This document shows positions 1-7,173 of a DNA stretch of 19,933 nt, one piece after another. The DNA is taken from assembly GCA_044371675.1 (NCBI GenBank), contig JBILTF010000040.1, forward strand, positions 1 to 19,933. Reading direction: 5' to 3'. Position 1 is the stretch's first letter, and the number at the start of each line of letters is the position of its first letter. The notes under the pieces are model-generated. The model had not been told where the DNA came from and made no database searches. It worked only from the letters and a program-made list of their open reading frames with translations. The stretch comes from CAIZGX01 sp044371675. GTDB taxonomy: Bacteria; Bacteroidota; Bacteroidia; Flavobacteriales_D; Sanyastnellaceae. Position numbers and translations under genes: made by a program.

Positions 1-2
1 CA

Positions 3-797
3 TCTGAAGAGCTTCAATCGAATTTCCTTCAAACTAAAACCACCCATTTCCCTTCACTGGAACAAATTGGTTTTGAAAAAACAGAGATCGCCTTTCCAAC
101 AATTCATCTGAATACTGAGGCCATTCAGAACTATCATCTTCATCGTGATTTCCCTGCTGTAGATGGGACCACACGTATGAGTTTGCATTTAAGATTTGGG
201 ACTGTAAGCACACGAGAGTTAGTTCTCTATGGCTTAACATCCAATGAAAAATGGTTGAATGAGTTAATCTGGAGAGAGTTCTATCAAATGATAATCTATC
301 ACTTTCCAGATACCGTTGATCACGCGTTCAAACCAGCGTATGACTTTATTGAATGGAATAACAGCGAGGAAGAATTCAAGTTATGGTGTGAAGGGAAAAC
401 GGGCTATCCGCTTGTCGACGCAGGTATGCGCGAACTTAACGAAACAGGTTTCATGCACAACAGAGTTCGAATGGTTGTAGCCAGTTTCTTAACTAAGCAC
501 TTGCTCATCGATTGGCGTTGGGGAGAAAGATATTTCGCGGAAAAACTTTTAGATTTTGATTTGGCCAGTAATGTCGGAGGGTGGCAATGGGCCGCAGGAA
601 GCGGTTGCGATGCTGCACCCTACTTTAGAATTTTCAACCCCACCTCTCAAATGGAAAAGTTCGACAAGCAGAATGAGTACATTAAAAAATGGGTTCCTGA
701 ATTCAACACGAGTGAATACGCTTTACCCATTGTTGAACATACGTTTGCACGAAACAGGTGTCTAGAAAAATACAAGGAAGCCCTTCTGAAAAAGTAA
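3..797 (+). CDS. phrB: Deoxyribodipyrimidine photolyase (class I cryptochrome/photolyase family), 3' part
   Basis: Light-driven repair of cyclobutane pyrimidine dimers using FAD. The reading frame is open from the left edge of the window, so the N-terminal antenna domain lies outside it and only the FAD/DNA-binding C-terminal part (about 264 residues) is present. Visible family motifs in order are DGTTRMSLHLRFG (FAD phosphate-binding region, normally DxTSxLSPHLxFG), WREFY, GMRELNETGFMHNRVRM, ASFLTKHLLIDWRWGERYF, and SNVGGWQWAAG followed by CDAAPYFRIFNP. The WQW pair and the Trp in LLIDW match the electron-transfer tryptophans of E. coli photolyase. The Asn in SNVGG sits at the position of E. 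coli Asn378 next to flavin N5, which favours a photolyase over a plant-type cryptochrome. An ATG at 177 lies inside the FAD domain and is not the true start. Substrate class (CPD or 6-4) is inferred from these motifs only. Confidence 0.93.
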   Translation, partial: SEELQSNFLQTKTTHFPSLEQIGFEKTEIAFPTIHLNTEAIQNYHLHRDFPAVDGTTRMSLHLRFGTVSTRELVLYGLTSNEKWLNELIWREFYQMIIYHFPDTVDHAFKPAYDFIEWNNSEEEFKLWCEGKTGYPLVDAGMRELNETGFMHNRVRMVVASFLTKHLLIDWRWGERYFAEKLLDFDLASNVGGWQWAAGSGCDAAPYFRIFNPTSQMEKFDKQNEYIKKWVPEFNTSEYALPIVEHTFARNRCLEKYKEALLKK

Positions 798-803
798 AGT
801 CTT

Positions 804-811
804 TACCTTTA
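804..811 (+). promoter_or_regulatory. Possible -7 promoter box for the CoA-transferase gene
   Basis: TACCTTTA differs at one position from the Bacteroidota -7 consensus TAnnTTTG and ends 4 bases before the ATG at 816. No clear -33 TTTG was found. It is weak alone, but its position matches the boxes before several other genes here. Co-transcription with the photolyase gene, 18 bases upstream, is equally possible. Confidence 0.3.
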
Positions 812-815
812 CTTC

Positions 816-1889
816 ATGGAATTGTTTAAAGGATTAAAAGTTGTTGATTGCTCTTCGGTTTTGGCGGGGCCACAAGTAGGGACATTCTTTTCTGAGCTTG
901 GAGCGCATGTTTTGAAATTCGAAAATGCCAAAACAAATGGCGATGTTACTCGCACGTGGCATACGCCAGCTGAGTCGAAAGGAAAAATTAGTTCGTACTA
1001 TTCTTCCATTAACTACAAAAAAGAAATTCATCTTGTTGATTTATCAAATGAAAACGATATTGCTCGTATTCACGCTGAGCTAGAAACGGCAGATGTGTTA
1101 CTTACTAATTTCAAAGAGGGTGATTCGAAGAAATTTCAACTAGATGCACCCCTTCTATCTAAGAAATTTCCACAACTCATTCAAGGAGTCATACGCGGAT
1201 TTGAATTCGAAAGAGATCGATTGGCTTATGACGTAGTTCTTCAAGCAGAAACGGGATTTATGTATATGAATGGGGCTGCAGATGGACTGCCCACGAAAAT
1301 GCCCGTTGCTCTGATAGATGTGCTAGCGGCCCATCAGTTGAAAGAGGGAATTCTTTGTGCGCTCATTCAAAAAGCAAAAACAGGAAAAGGCTTTCACGTG
1401 GAAGTTTCCCTTGAAAAAGCGGCTCTTGCTTCTTTAGCGAACCAAGCGAGCTATTTCCTCATGACCGGTCACATTCCTCAGCGCATGGGATCCCTTCACC
1501 CCAATATTGCTCCTTATGGAGAGCTGTTACAAACACAAGATAAAAAATGGATTGTGCTTGCTGTGGGCAGTGATGAGCAATTCAAAAAATTGAATGTCAT
1601 TTTAAACACGCCTGAAAACGATGCCGACAGCAGATTCTCTTCAAACACTAATCGCGTAAAAAACAGAATCGAATTGTTCGATATTCTTCAACGAGAATTT
1701 CAAAAAATAAGCTCTGATAAGTTCGAGCATGAGGCTATGAATAGCGGAGTGCCTTATGGCCGGGTTAGGAATATGGAAGAGGTCTTTGAACGCGATGCGG
1801 CGTCTAAAAGCGTATTAACTGAATTCATCGAAGGCGACGAAACTAAACGTCTTACCAGCGTGGCTTTTACTATTCAACCGAATAGTTAA
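816..1889 (+). CDS. CoA-transferase family III (CaiB/BaiF) protein
   Basis: Predicted cytoplasmic acyl-CoA transferase or 2-methylacyl-CoA racemase-type enzyme; the substrate cannot be told from sequence. The N-terminus MELFKGLKVVDCSSVLAGP has the family pattern (G-hxVhDhs-hhAGP). The middle segment AYDVVLQAETGFM and then PVALIDVLAAH carry the conserved Asp168, which matches the catalytic aspartate that forms the acyl-CoA anhydride in formyl-CoA transferase. TGKGFHVEVSLEKAALA follows, as in the family. At 357 residues it is shorter than the usual 380-420, mostly because the C-terminal part is compact. It starts 18 bases after the photolyase gene and its stop overlaps the convergent epimerase gene by four bases. 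Nothing nearby suggests a pathway: racemase, formyl-CoA transferase or bile-acid/carnitine-type roles are all open. Confidence 0.88.
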   Translation: MELFKGLKVVDCSSVLAGPQVGTFFSELGAHVLKFENAKTNGDVTRTWHTPAESKGKISSYYSSINYKKEIHLVDLSNENDIARIHAELETADVLLTNFKEGDSKKFQLDAPLLSKKFPQLIQGVIRGFEFERDRLAYDVVLQAETGFMYMNGAADGLPTKMPVALIDVLAAHQLKEGILCALIQKAKTGKGFHVEVSLEKAALASLANQASYFLMTGHIPQRMGSLHPNIAPYGELLQTQDKKWIVLAVGSDEQFKKLNVILNTPENDADSRFSSNTNRVKNRIELFDILQREFQKISSDKFEHEAMNSGVPYGRVRNMEEVFERDAASKSVLTEFIEGDETKRLTSVAFTIQPNS

Positions 1890-2434
1890 AAAAACAAATC
1901 GCTTAAAGCATCGAGAGAAAAGCCTTCCTTATCTTTTTCAGAAAGCACTTTCTCCCCTTCTGGCCATTGAATACCCACATTGGCATCAAATGCATTCAAA
2001 CAAATTTCAGAATTCTTGTCATAATAATTTGTGCACTTGTATTGAACAATAGTATTGTCTTCGAAACAATAAAAACCGTGAACAAAACCCTCGGGAATAA
2101 ATAACGATATTCCATCTCCACCCTTCAATTCGATTTGAAAACTCTTACCAAATGTCAGCTCGGTTCTTCGCAAATCAACAACAACATCTAAAATACTTCC
2201 TTTAACCACGCGTAATAATTTCGCTTGAGACTTTGGTGATTTCTGAGCATGCAAACCACGCAATACACCTTTTGAAGAAAGACTTTCATTATCCTGCACG
2301 AACGTAATATTCATTCCAGTTTCAATTCTAAATTGAGCCTCTTTAAACGTTTCTTGAAATCGACCTCGATCATCACCAATAACAGGAAGATGCACCATTA
2401 GTAAGTCGCGAAAATCAGTCTTCTCTATTCTCAT
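1886..2434 (-). CDS. rfbC: dTDP-4-dehydrorhamnose 3,5-epimerase family protein
   Basis: RmlC-type cupin that epimerises a dTDP-4-keto-6-deoxyhexose, usually in dTDP-L-rhamnose synthesis for surface polysaccharide. At 182 residues it has the normal family length. Motifs seen are GRFQETF near the N-terminus, GVLRGLHAQ with the active-site His, AKLLRVVKGSILDVVVDLR (cupin strand), FGKSFQIEL, IPEGFVHGFYC with the second conserved His, and YKCTNYYDKNSE with the catalytic-site Tyr. IQWPEGEKVLSEKDKEG near the end contains the usual SEKD. It lies 2 bases after the polysaccharide export gene on the same strand, so the two are almost certainly one transcript. The partner genes rfbA, rfbB and rfbD are not in the window. 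Its exact product could be another 6-deoxysugar rather than rhamnose. Confidence 0.9.
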   Translation of the reverse strand: MRIEKTDFRDLLMVHLPVIGDDRGRFQETFKEAQFRIETGMNITFVQDNESLSSKGVLRGLHAQKSPKSQAKLLRVVKGSILDVVVDLRRTELTFGKSFQIELKGGDGISLFIPEGFVHGFYCFEDNTIVQYKCTNYYDKNSEICLNAFDANVGIQWPEGEKVLSEKDKEGFSLDALSDLFF

Positions 2435-2436
2435 AA

Positions 2437-3195
2437 TTACTTTGTAATAACTAGGAATAAGATTAACGTCGAGGAAAACAAACTCACCAAAGGCGCAATA
2501 TCCTTCACGAATTCATTGGTAATTTGAGGCACTGGTTCTACATATATGATATCACCCGCTTGAACAATCATTTTTGCATTTTCAACTCCTTCAATAGTAG
2601 ATAAATTCAATCGATAAACTTCATTCACGCCTTTGTTCGTGCGAATGATTTTAATTTTCGATGCATTTCCGCGTTCACGAATTCCTCCTGCCAGAGCAAT
2701 AGCCTCTATTACAGAAATATTTTGATTCGCTATAGGCACTACAGTTCCCAAACTTCCTTCACCCGAAAAGACCATTACTCGTCTATTTAGAACACGAACA
2801 AGACAGAACGGATCATTGTAATTGATGAACCTAGATTCGAGATATTGCTGAGCCTCTTGGATAGATAAACCAGAAAGCTTGGTCTTTCCTAAAACTGGTA
2901 AATCAACTTCTCCGTTTTTATCTATGATATAATACAAATCGAATCCGCCATAATTCGGTTGACGCTCTATACCGCTCGTTGTATATTCCAAAATCATAGC
3001 ACCATCTCCAGTAAATAAGTTTATTGTGATATAGTCAAAAGAAGCCAATTTGTATTCTTTGTTCGTTGAATCTATATCTGGTTTCTTAAACTCATACTCG
3101 GTATCTGTTTGAAACATTATATTCTTATTGATGCTGCAACTGCTTAAGAGAGCCACAACAAAAGCAAGTAAAAATAAAATACGTGTGTTCATCAT
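2437..3195 (-). CDS. Wza-type polysaccharide biosynthesis/export lipoprotein (SLBB domain)
   Basis: Predicted outer-membrane lipoprotein of the capsule/exopolysaccharide export channel. From the chosen start the protein is 252 residues: MMNTRILFLLAF, then a lipobox ending LLSSC with Cys20. A Poly_export domain follows (DYITINLFTGDGA... YYIDKNGEVDLPVLGKTKL... GLSIQEAQQYLE), then an SLBB-like part (RVMVFSGEGSLGTVV... ISVIEAIALAGGI... GDIIYVEPVP). A C-terminal hydrophobic helix LVSLFSSTLILFLVI is typical of the Bacteroidota version. The reading frame can begin at 3222, but that adds nine residues in front of a complete signal peptide and places the start upstream of a promoter-like TTACTTTG at 3201-3208. 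The ATG pair at 3195/3192 is therefore preferred. The usual partner, a Wzc-type tyrosine kinase, is not adjacent; an rfbC-type gene follows instead. Confidence 0.88.
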   Translation of the reverse strand: MMNTRILFLLAFVVALLSSCSINKNIMFQTDTEYEFKKPDIDSTNKEYKLASFDYITINLFTGDGAMILEYTTSGIERQPNYGGFDLYYIIDKNGEVDLPVLGKTKLSGLSIQEAQQYLESRFINYNDPFCLVRVLNRRVMVFSGEGSLGTVVPIANQNISVIEAIALAGGIRERGNASKIKIIRTNKGVNEVYRLNLSTIEGVENAKMIVQAGDIIYVEPVPQITNEFVKDIAPLVSLFSSTLILFLVITK

Positions 3196-3200
3196 ACCAA

Positions 3201-3208
3201 CAAAGTAA
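3201..3208 (-). promoter_or_regulatory. Possible -7 promoter box for the polysaccharide export operon
   Basis: On the minus strand the bases read TTACTTTG, one mismatch to TAnnTTTG, ending 5 bases before the ATG at 3195. If this is the promoter, the mRNA would have almost no leader, and the longer start at 3222 would not be transcribed. Confidence 0.4.
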
Positions 3209-3242
3209 CGAAGGTCTTTCACTATCTCAAAGGCATTTCCCG

Positions 3243-3250
3243 TATTTTTG
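3243..3250 (+). promoter_or_regulatory. -7 promoter box for the GNAT-mltG operon
   Basis: TATTTTTG matches TAnnTTTG exactly and ends 16 bases before the ATG at 3267. It lies in the 71-base divergent gap shared with the minus-strand polysaccharide export gene. No convincing -33 element was seen. Confidence 0.5.
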
Positions 3251-3266
3251 AAATGAAAATAGATTT

Positions 3267-3755
3267 ATGGACAACATTTACATTGAAGAAATCAGGCGCG
3301 AAGACCTTCCGTACATACATTGGGTAGAAAATTTAGAGGATTATTGGCACATCAACGAACATCCGGGTCCTTATACACTAGAAGAAATTACTGACTGTTT
3401 TTTTCCTGCACGTTTATACGTTTTGCACAAACAACAACGGTGGATTATCTGGAATTCAGAAAATAAGTTGCCCCTCGGAATCTTAGACGCATTCAACTTC
3501 TCCGAGAATGACCAATCTATTGGTGTTGGTATTTTAATTCCCAACAAAAAGGACCACAACAAAGGATTCGGCAGAGAGGCTCTACGCTTATTGATTAAAA
3601 AACTTACATTTGAAAAACAAATTTCAATTGTATTTGCGCTCATTGACAAAGACAACGCGCCCAGCATTTCACTATTTGAAAAATCAGGGTTTCAATTTCA
3701 ACGTGAACAAATGTGTCTGAACCGAATTGTAAATAGATATGAAAAAACTCTCTAA
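3267..3755 (+). CDS. GNAT family N-acetyltransferase (RimJ/RimL-like)
   Basis: Transfers an acetyl group from acetyl-CoA to an amine; the target is unknown. The 162-residue protein has the GNAT fold order. An N-terminal strand-helix region (EEIRREDLPYIHWVE) comes first. The central strand QSIGVGILIP follows, then the acetyl-CoA pyrophosphate loop DHNKGFGREAL (about residues 96-105). Last come the strand IVFALIDKDNAPS and the helix ISLFEKSGF that close the fold (about 121-142). The start ATG is 16 bases after an exact TAnnTTTG box. Its last 17 bases overlap the mltG start in another frame, so the two are translationally close and probably one operon. Antibiotic or protein N-terminus acetylation are both possible; no residue here decides. 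Confidence 0.88.
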   Translation: MDNIYIEEIRREDLPYIHWVENLEDYWHINEHPGPYTLEEITDCFFPARLYVLHKQQRWIIWNSENKLPLGILDAFNFSENDQSIGVGILIPNKKDHNKGFGREALRLLIKKLTFEKQISIVFALIDKDNAPSISLFEKSGFQFQREQMCLNRIVNRYEKTL

Positions 3756-4818
3756 GAGAAATAAGAAAGTTGCCGCCATTATTGGAGCAGCAACGTTATT
3801 CATTCTGCTTATTGTGGCTTCTTATGTATTAATGCTATCCCCCTTAAATCCAAACGGAAAAGAATTCTCAATCTACATATCCAGCCTCAACGATGCTGAA
3901 GCAGTGGAAAATGAAATTTTAGACTCGTTATGCAAGGGCTCTAAATCGCCGAACTTACTCTATTACAAATGGAAAGTTGCTACTGCTTTCAAATCAGCAG
4001 ACAAATTTCCCCCAGGGAAATACAACATAAATGGCAATTTTTCGTCGTTTGAGATTTTAAAAAAACTCAATAGTGGAAATCAAGACCCCGTTTCTTTTAG
4101 AATTGACAATATAAAAACCATACACAAATTGGCAGAACGCTTCGGGAAAAAGTTCGAGCAAGACAGCGTTCAATTTATCAAATATGTAAATGAAAATCTA
4201 GACGTACTCGCTCCTAATACTTCAGATTTACCTCGAGAAATTCGTGAGCAACGTGTTCTTGAAAGACTGCTAGGAGATACCTATGAATTCTATTGGACTA
4301 GTTCTCCCGAAAATTTCTTTTCACGATTGAACAAGTTGTACAGTGACTTTTGGACAAGTGAAAAAGAATCGAATGCTTCAAGCATTGGCTTAACTGAACA
4401 TCAAGTCTATGTGCTCGCATCTATTGTTCGCGGCGAAACTGCCAACCAAGAAGAGGCTCCACAAATTGCTGGACTTTATTTAAATCGGTTGCAACAAAAC
4501 ATGCTTCTACAATCTGACCCAACCGTTTTATTTGGAATTAACACGAAAGAAAAAAGACAGCGTGTTAGACATCAAGATCTAAAATTCGACTCTCCGTACA
4601 ACACATATTTATACAAAGGTCTGCCTCCTGCAACTATTCATATTGTAGAAAAAACATACCTAGACGCTGTGCTGAATGCCGCTTCGCACGATTACATTTT
4701 CATGTGCGCCCAACCAGGAGGAACAGGTAAACACAACTTTGCTATTACGTATCAAGAGCATCAGCAATACGCCAAAAAGTATCAACTGTATTTAGACTCT
4801 ATCGATATTCAACGATGA
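3739..4818 (+). CDS. mltG: Endolytic murein transglycosylase MltG
   Basis: Cuts nascent peptidoglycan glycan strands at the inner membrane and is thought to set the end of chain elongation. The 359-residue protein begins with a basic cytoplasmic stretch and one transmembrane helix (about residues 12-33). A LysM-like region follows (KFPPGKYNING, then FEILKKLNSGNQDPVSFRI), then the YceG catalytic domain. The catalytic Glu is the one in ASIVRGET (Glu233), followed by the family block IAGLYLNRLQQNMLLQSDPTVLFG, then SPYNTYLYKGLPPATI and the C-terminal HNFAITYQEHQQ. Length and order agree with Bacteroidota MltG. It overlaps the upstream GNAT gene by 17 bases and its stop overlaps the next start as ATGA, indicating a three-gene operon with translational coupling. 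Confidence 0.95.
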   Translation: MKKLSKRNKKVAAIIGAATLFILLIVASYVLMLSPLNPNGKEFSIYISSLNDAEAVENEILDSLCKGSKSPNLLYYKWKVATAFKSADKFPPGKYNINGNFSSFEILKKLNSGNQDPVSFRIDNIKTIHKLAERFGKKFEQDSVQFIKYVNENLDVLAPNTSDLPREIREQRVLERLLGDTYEFYWTSSPENFFSRLNKLYSDFWTSEKESNASSIGLTEHQVYVLASIVRGETANQEEAPQIAGLYLNRLQQNMLLQSDPTVLFGINTKEKRQRVRHQDLKFDSPYNTYLYKGLPPATIHIVEKTYLDAVLNAASHDYIFMCAQPGGTGKHNFAITYQEHQQYAKKYQLYLDSIDIQR

Positions 4819-5714
4819 AGAAAGCATTTGTCTTTATTGCCTTGATAATTTTTAGCTGTGAGATTTTTGCAATAGAGAAAGACACACTCGCGCTAAATTT
4901 TTCCAATCAAAAAAAACACAATACTACTTTCTCTTCACTTGCCTTTGTTGCAAGTACTTCTTCATTTGTTGGATTGAATTCACTTTGGTACAAAGATTAC
5001 CCTCGAAGTAACTTTCACTTCTTCAACGATTCAAAAGAATGGATGCAAATGGACAAATGTGGACATGCATTCACATCTTATCAACTAGGAAGAAACTTCT
5101 ACAACACACTGCTGACAAGTGATTCAAATAGAAATAGAAATATTTTTCTAGGTGGTGCTACTGGATTAATTTATTTAACGAGCATTGAAATACTTGATGG
5201 AAAATCTGCGCAGTGGGGATTTTCAAAAAGTGATATGATTGCAAATACATTTGGATATTTTTTATTCGCTTCACAAGAATATTTTCTTCAACAACAAATC
5301 ATCTCTCTAAAATTTTCTTATCAAAAAAGTGTGTTTGCAGATATGCGTCCTGAAACATTTGGTCGTAATTTTCAACAACGTCTTTTGAAAGACTACAACG
5401 GACAAACGTATTGGCTCTCCGCCCCACTATCTCTAAATCGCACGAATACCAAGCGATTCACGAGGTGGCTATGCATTTCATTCGGCTATAGTATTAACGA
5501 AAATTTATACGCAGATAATAACATTAATAGTGTTAATAATTTTCACGCGACACGTGAATTCTTTTTTTCTTTTGATGCAGATTTGAAAAGAATTGAATGG
5601 CGAAGAAAATGGGTGAAGAAAATTGCAAGCGTAATTAACTTCATCAAAATTCCAAGTCCGACAATCGGGATAAGAAGCGATGGAAAAGTGAAATTGTATC
5701 CAGTGTATTTTTAA
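4815..5714 (+). CDS. DUF2279 family (YfiM-like) envelope protein
   Basis: Function unknown. The 299-residue product has an N-terminal signal peptide (about residues 1-19, ending CEIFA) and is probably periplasmic or outer-membrane associated. The DUF2279 signature is clear: FHFFNDSKEWMQMDKCGHAF (about 67-86), then a hydrophobic stretch with SIEILDGKSAQWGFSKSDMIANTFGYFLF (in pieces at about 123-151), where the E-x(2)-DG and D-x(2)-AN pattern is conserved. The C-terminal half (KRFTRWLCISFGYSI and onward) looks beta-rich, with a final aromatic residue, which suggests an outer-membrane location. Its ATG overlaps the mltG stop as ATGA, so it is co-expressed with that cell-wall enzyme. A structural or lipid role in the envelope is only inferred from that context. 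Confidence 0.82.
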   Translation: MKKAFVFIALIIFSCEIFAIEKDTLALNFSNQKKHNTTFSSLAFVASTSSFVGLNSLWYKDYPRSNFHFFNDSKEWMQMDKCGHAFTSYQLGRNFYNTLLTSDSNRNRNIFLGGATGLIYLTSIEILDGKSAQWGFSKSDMIANTFGYFLFASQEYFLQQQIISLKFSYQKSVFADMRPETFGRNFQQRLLKDYNGQTYWLSAPLSLNRTNTKRFTRWLCISFGYSINENLYADNNINSVNNFHATREFFFSFDADLKRIEWRRKWVKKIASVINFIKIPSPTIGIRSDGKVKLYPVYF

Positions 5715-5771
5715 GTTTACTTGTAACGACGAGTGAACGTTTTGAAAAGAAAATAATCAACCGTTTATTTT

Positions 5772-6038
5772 ATGAAAACCAAAACCAAAGCTAGCGCGCC
5801 AAAGGCCGCTAAAAAAGCTGCTGCTCCTAAGAAAGCTGCTGCTCCAAAAAAAGCTGCTGCTCCTAAGAAAGCTGCTGCTAAAAATGCTGCTCCTAAGAAG
5901 GCTGCTGCTAAAAAGGCTGCTCCTAAGAAGGCTGCTGCTAAAAAGGCTGCTCCTAAGAAGGCTGCTGCTAAAAAGGCTGCTCCTAAGAAGGCTGCTGCTA
6001 AAAAGGCTGCTCCTAAGAAAGCTGCGAAGAAGAAATAA
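5772..6038 (+). CDS. Lys/Ala/Pro-repeat histone H1-like small protein
   Basis: An 88-residue protein made almost only of Lys, Ala and Pro, with a few Thr, Ser, Asn and the initial Met. It resembles the tails of eukaryotic histone H1 and bacterial H1-like DNA-binding proteins, so non-specific nucleic-acid binding or chromosome compaction is the likely role. There is no globular domain, signal peptide or hydrophobic stretch. The N-terminal half uses a six-residue unit AAAPKK; from about residue 37 it changes to a ten-residue unit KKAAPKKAAA encoded by near-perfect 30-base DNA repeats. It starts 57 bases after the DUF2279 stop and ends just before a strong terminator. Ribosomal-protein-like extensions also have this composition, but here the repeat is the whole protein. 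Confidence 0.8.
   Translation: MKTKTKASAPKAAKKAAAPKKAAAPKKAAAPKKAAAKNAAPKKAAAKKAAPKKAAAKKAAPKKAAAKKAAPKKAAAKKAAPKKAAKKK
5881..6025 (+). repeat. 30-base tandem repeat inside the histone-like gene
   Basis: Four full 30-base units lie head to tail at 5881-5910, 5911-5940, 5941-5970 and 5971-6000, followed by a 25-base partial copy. The middle three are identical; the first differs by one base and the last partial copy by one base. Each unit encodes ten residues (frame kept), so gain or loss of units would change protein length without a frameshift. The near-identity suggests recent expansion. Confidence 0.9.
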
Positions 6039-6057
6039 TTTTCTACTTCAAACTATT

Positions 6058-6089
6058 AAAAAAGCCGTTTCTTGCGAGACGGCTTTTTT
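6058..6089. terminator. Bidirectional intrinsic terminator between convergent genes
   Basis: A 14-base-pair stem (six A, then GCCGTTTC, paired with GAGACGGC and six T, with one G-U pair) closes a four-base TTGC loop. Because the stem begins with A6 and ends with T6, it can stop transcription from both the histone-like gene (+) and the convergent phosphatase-family gene (-). Confidence 0.9.
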
Positions 6090-6112
6090 ATTGCTGTAAA
6101 GTTTCAATGTGA

Positions 6113-7132
6113 TTAATTCACATGCAAGAGAATAGGCAGGTGATCACTATAGCCCCCCTTATATGAATCACCAGCGTAAACACGCGCTGGAGATTTTACA
6201 CCATCCTTACCTGTGTAATATAGAAAGTCGTATCCTAAAACCTCGAAAGAATTTGCACTTACACATTTGTTATCGAACATTCCGTAACTAACCATGAATT
6301 GATCTAGCGGACTCCATTCGCCTTTGTAAAAATGAGTTCCCTTTTTAAATGCTTCGAAATCTGACATCATGTTGAACAAAACCGAATTTTCAACTGATAC
6401 ACCCGCTTGTAAAACATCGTGAACACTTTTGTTGGAAGGGAAATCATTGAAGTCACCCATACATATAATATTCGCCTTCGAATCTACAGCAAGAATTTGT
6501 TCAATCTCTTTTCTTAAAACACTAGCGGCTTTAATGCGATGCATCTCAGATTCATCCTGTCCACCCCTGCGCGAAGGCCAATGGTTCACGAACAAATGAT
6601 AACCTTCACTTCCCACTTTAACAGAAACTTTAAGAATGTCTCTTGTGTTTGGGTCTGATACGCTTTCTAAAACAACAGGAATAGGTCTGCTTGCAACAAT
6701 TGTAACTCGCTTCGAATCATAAATCATGGCTACATCTATTCCTCGTTCATCTGGACCTTCATGCCAAACCACTTGGTATCCTCTTCCTTTTAGAAAAGAA
6801 GTGTTTACCAAATCATTCAAGACAGTTCCGTTCTCAACCTCTATCAATCCAACAATAGCTGGAAAGTTTGTTCCCTTATTCGTTATGGCATCAACCGTAT
6901 GGTTCAGGTGTTCATAATACTTGACTGTGTTCCATTGTAATTTTCCTGAAGGAGTAAAATCTTCGTCAGCTTTATTAGGATCGTCTATCGTATCGAACAA
7001 GTTCTCTACGTTGTAACTCATTATATCGAACGCAACTTTGTTTTGGGGTGTAGAATAATCCTTAGTACTTGGTTTTGTAGACTGACAAGCCACCAAACTT
7101 GCCAAGATGAATAACACTACTATTTTTTTCAT
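6113..7132 (-). CDS. Endonuclease/exonuclease/phosphatase family lipoprotein
   Basis: Predicted secreted or outer-membrane-anchored Mg-dependent phosphodiesterase of the DNase I-like fold. The 339-residue product begins with a lipoprotein signal ending LVAC (Cys16). The family catalytic set is complete: Asn41 in SYNVENLFDT, Glu98 in GLIEVEN, His184 in FVNHWPSR, Asp227 and Asn229 in MGDFND, and the Asp330-His331 pair in YSDHLPI near the C-terminus. Substrate could be extracellular DNA, sugar phosphates or phospholipid; WPSRRGG and the overall pattern resemble the Bacteroidota endonuclease-like group, but this does not fix the substrate. It is transcribed alone, with an exact -7 box 4 bases upstream and a shared terminator after it. 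A role in phosphorus scavenging is only a guess from its location outside the cell. Confidence 0.9.
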   Translation of the reverse strand: MKKIVVLFILASLVACQSTKPSTKDYSTPQNKVAFDIMSYNVENLFDTIDDPNKADEDFTPSGKLQWNTVKYYEHLNHTVDAITNKGTNFPAIVGLIEVENGTVLNDLVNTSFLKGRGYQVVWHEGPDERGIDVAMIYDSKRVTIVASRPIPVVLESVSDPNTRDILKVSVKVGSEGYHLFVNHWPSRRGGQDESEMHRIKAASVLRKEIEQILAVDSKANIICMGDFNDFPSNKSVHDVLQAGVSVENSVLFNMMSDFEAFKKGTHFYKGEWSPLDQFMVSYGMFDNKCVSANSFEVLGYDFLYYTGKDGVKSPARVYAGDSYKGGYSDHLPILLHVN

Positions 7133-7136
7133 AACT

Positions 7137-7144
7137 CAAAAGTA
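7137..7144 (-). promoter_or_regulatory. -7 promoter box for the endonuclease/exonuclease/phosphatase gene
   Basis: The minus strand reads TACTTTTG, an exact TAnnTTTG match, ending only 4 bases before the ATG at 7132. The transcript would be leaderless or nearly so. Confidence 0.55.
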
Positions 7145-7173
7145 GAACAGAACAATAGTTCTTCCACCTAGAC

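Noticed and set aside
177..797. Photolyase gene starting at ATG 177
   Set aside because: The frame is open to the left edge and the FAD-binding motif begins before this codon, so this is an internal Met.
5881..6025. Regular 30-base repeats that could look like a CRISPR array
   Set aside because: The units are directly adjacent without spacers and are in-frame coding sequence.
5884..6099. ORF rich in Leu and Arg (repeating LLLRR/LLLKR) on the plus strand
   Set aside because: It is the shifted-frame reading of the Lys/Ala/Pro repeat gene and runs through the terminator. The repeat alone keeps the frame open.
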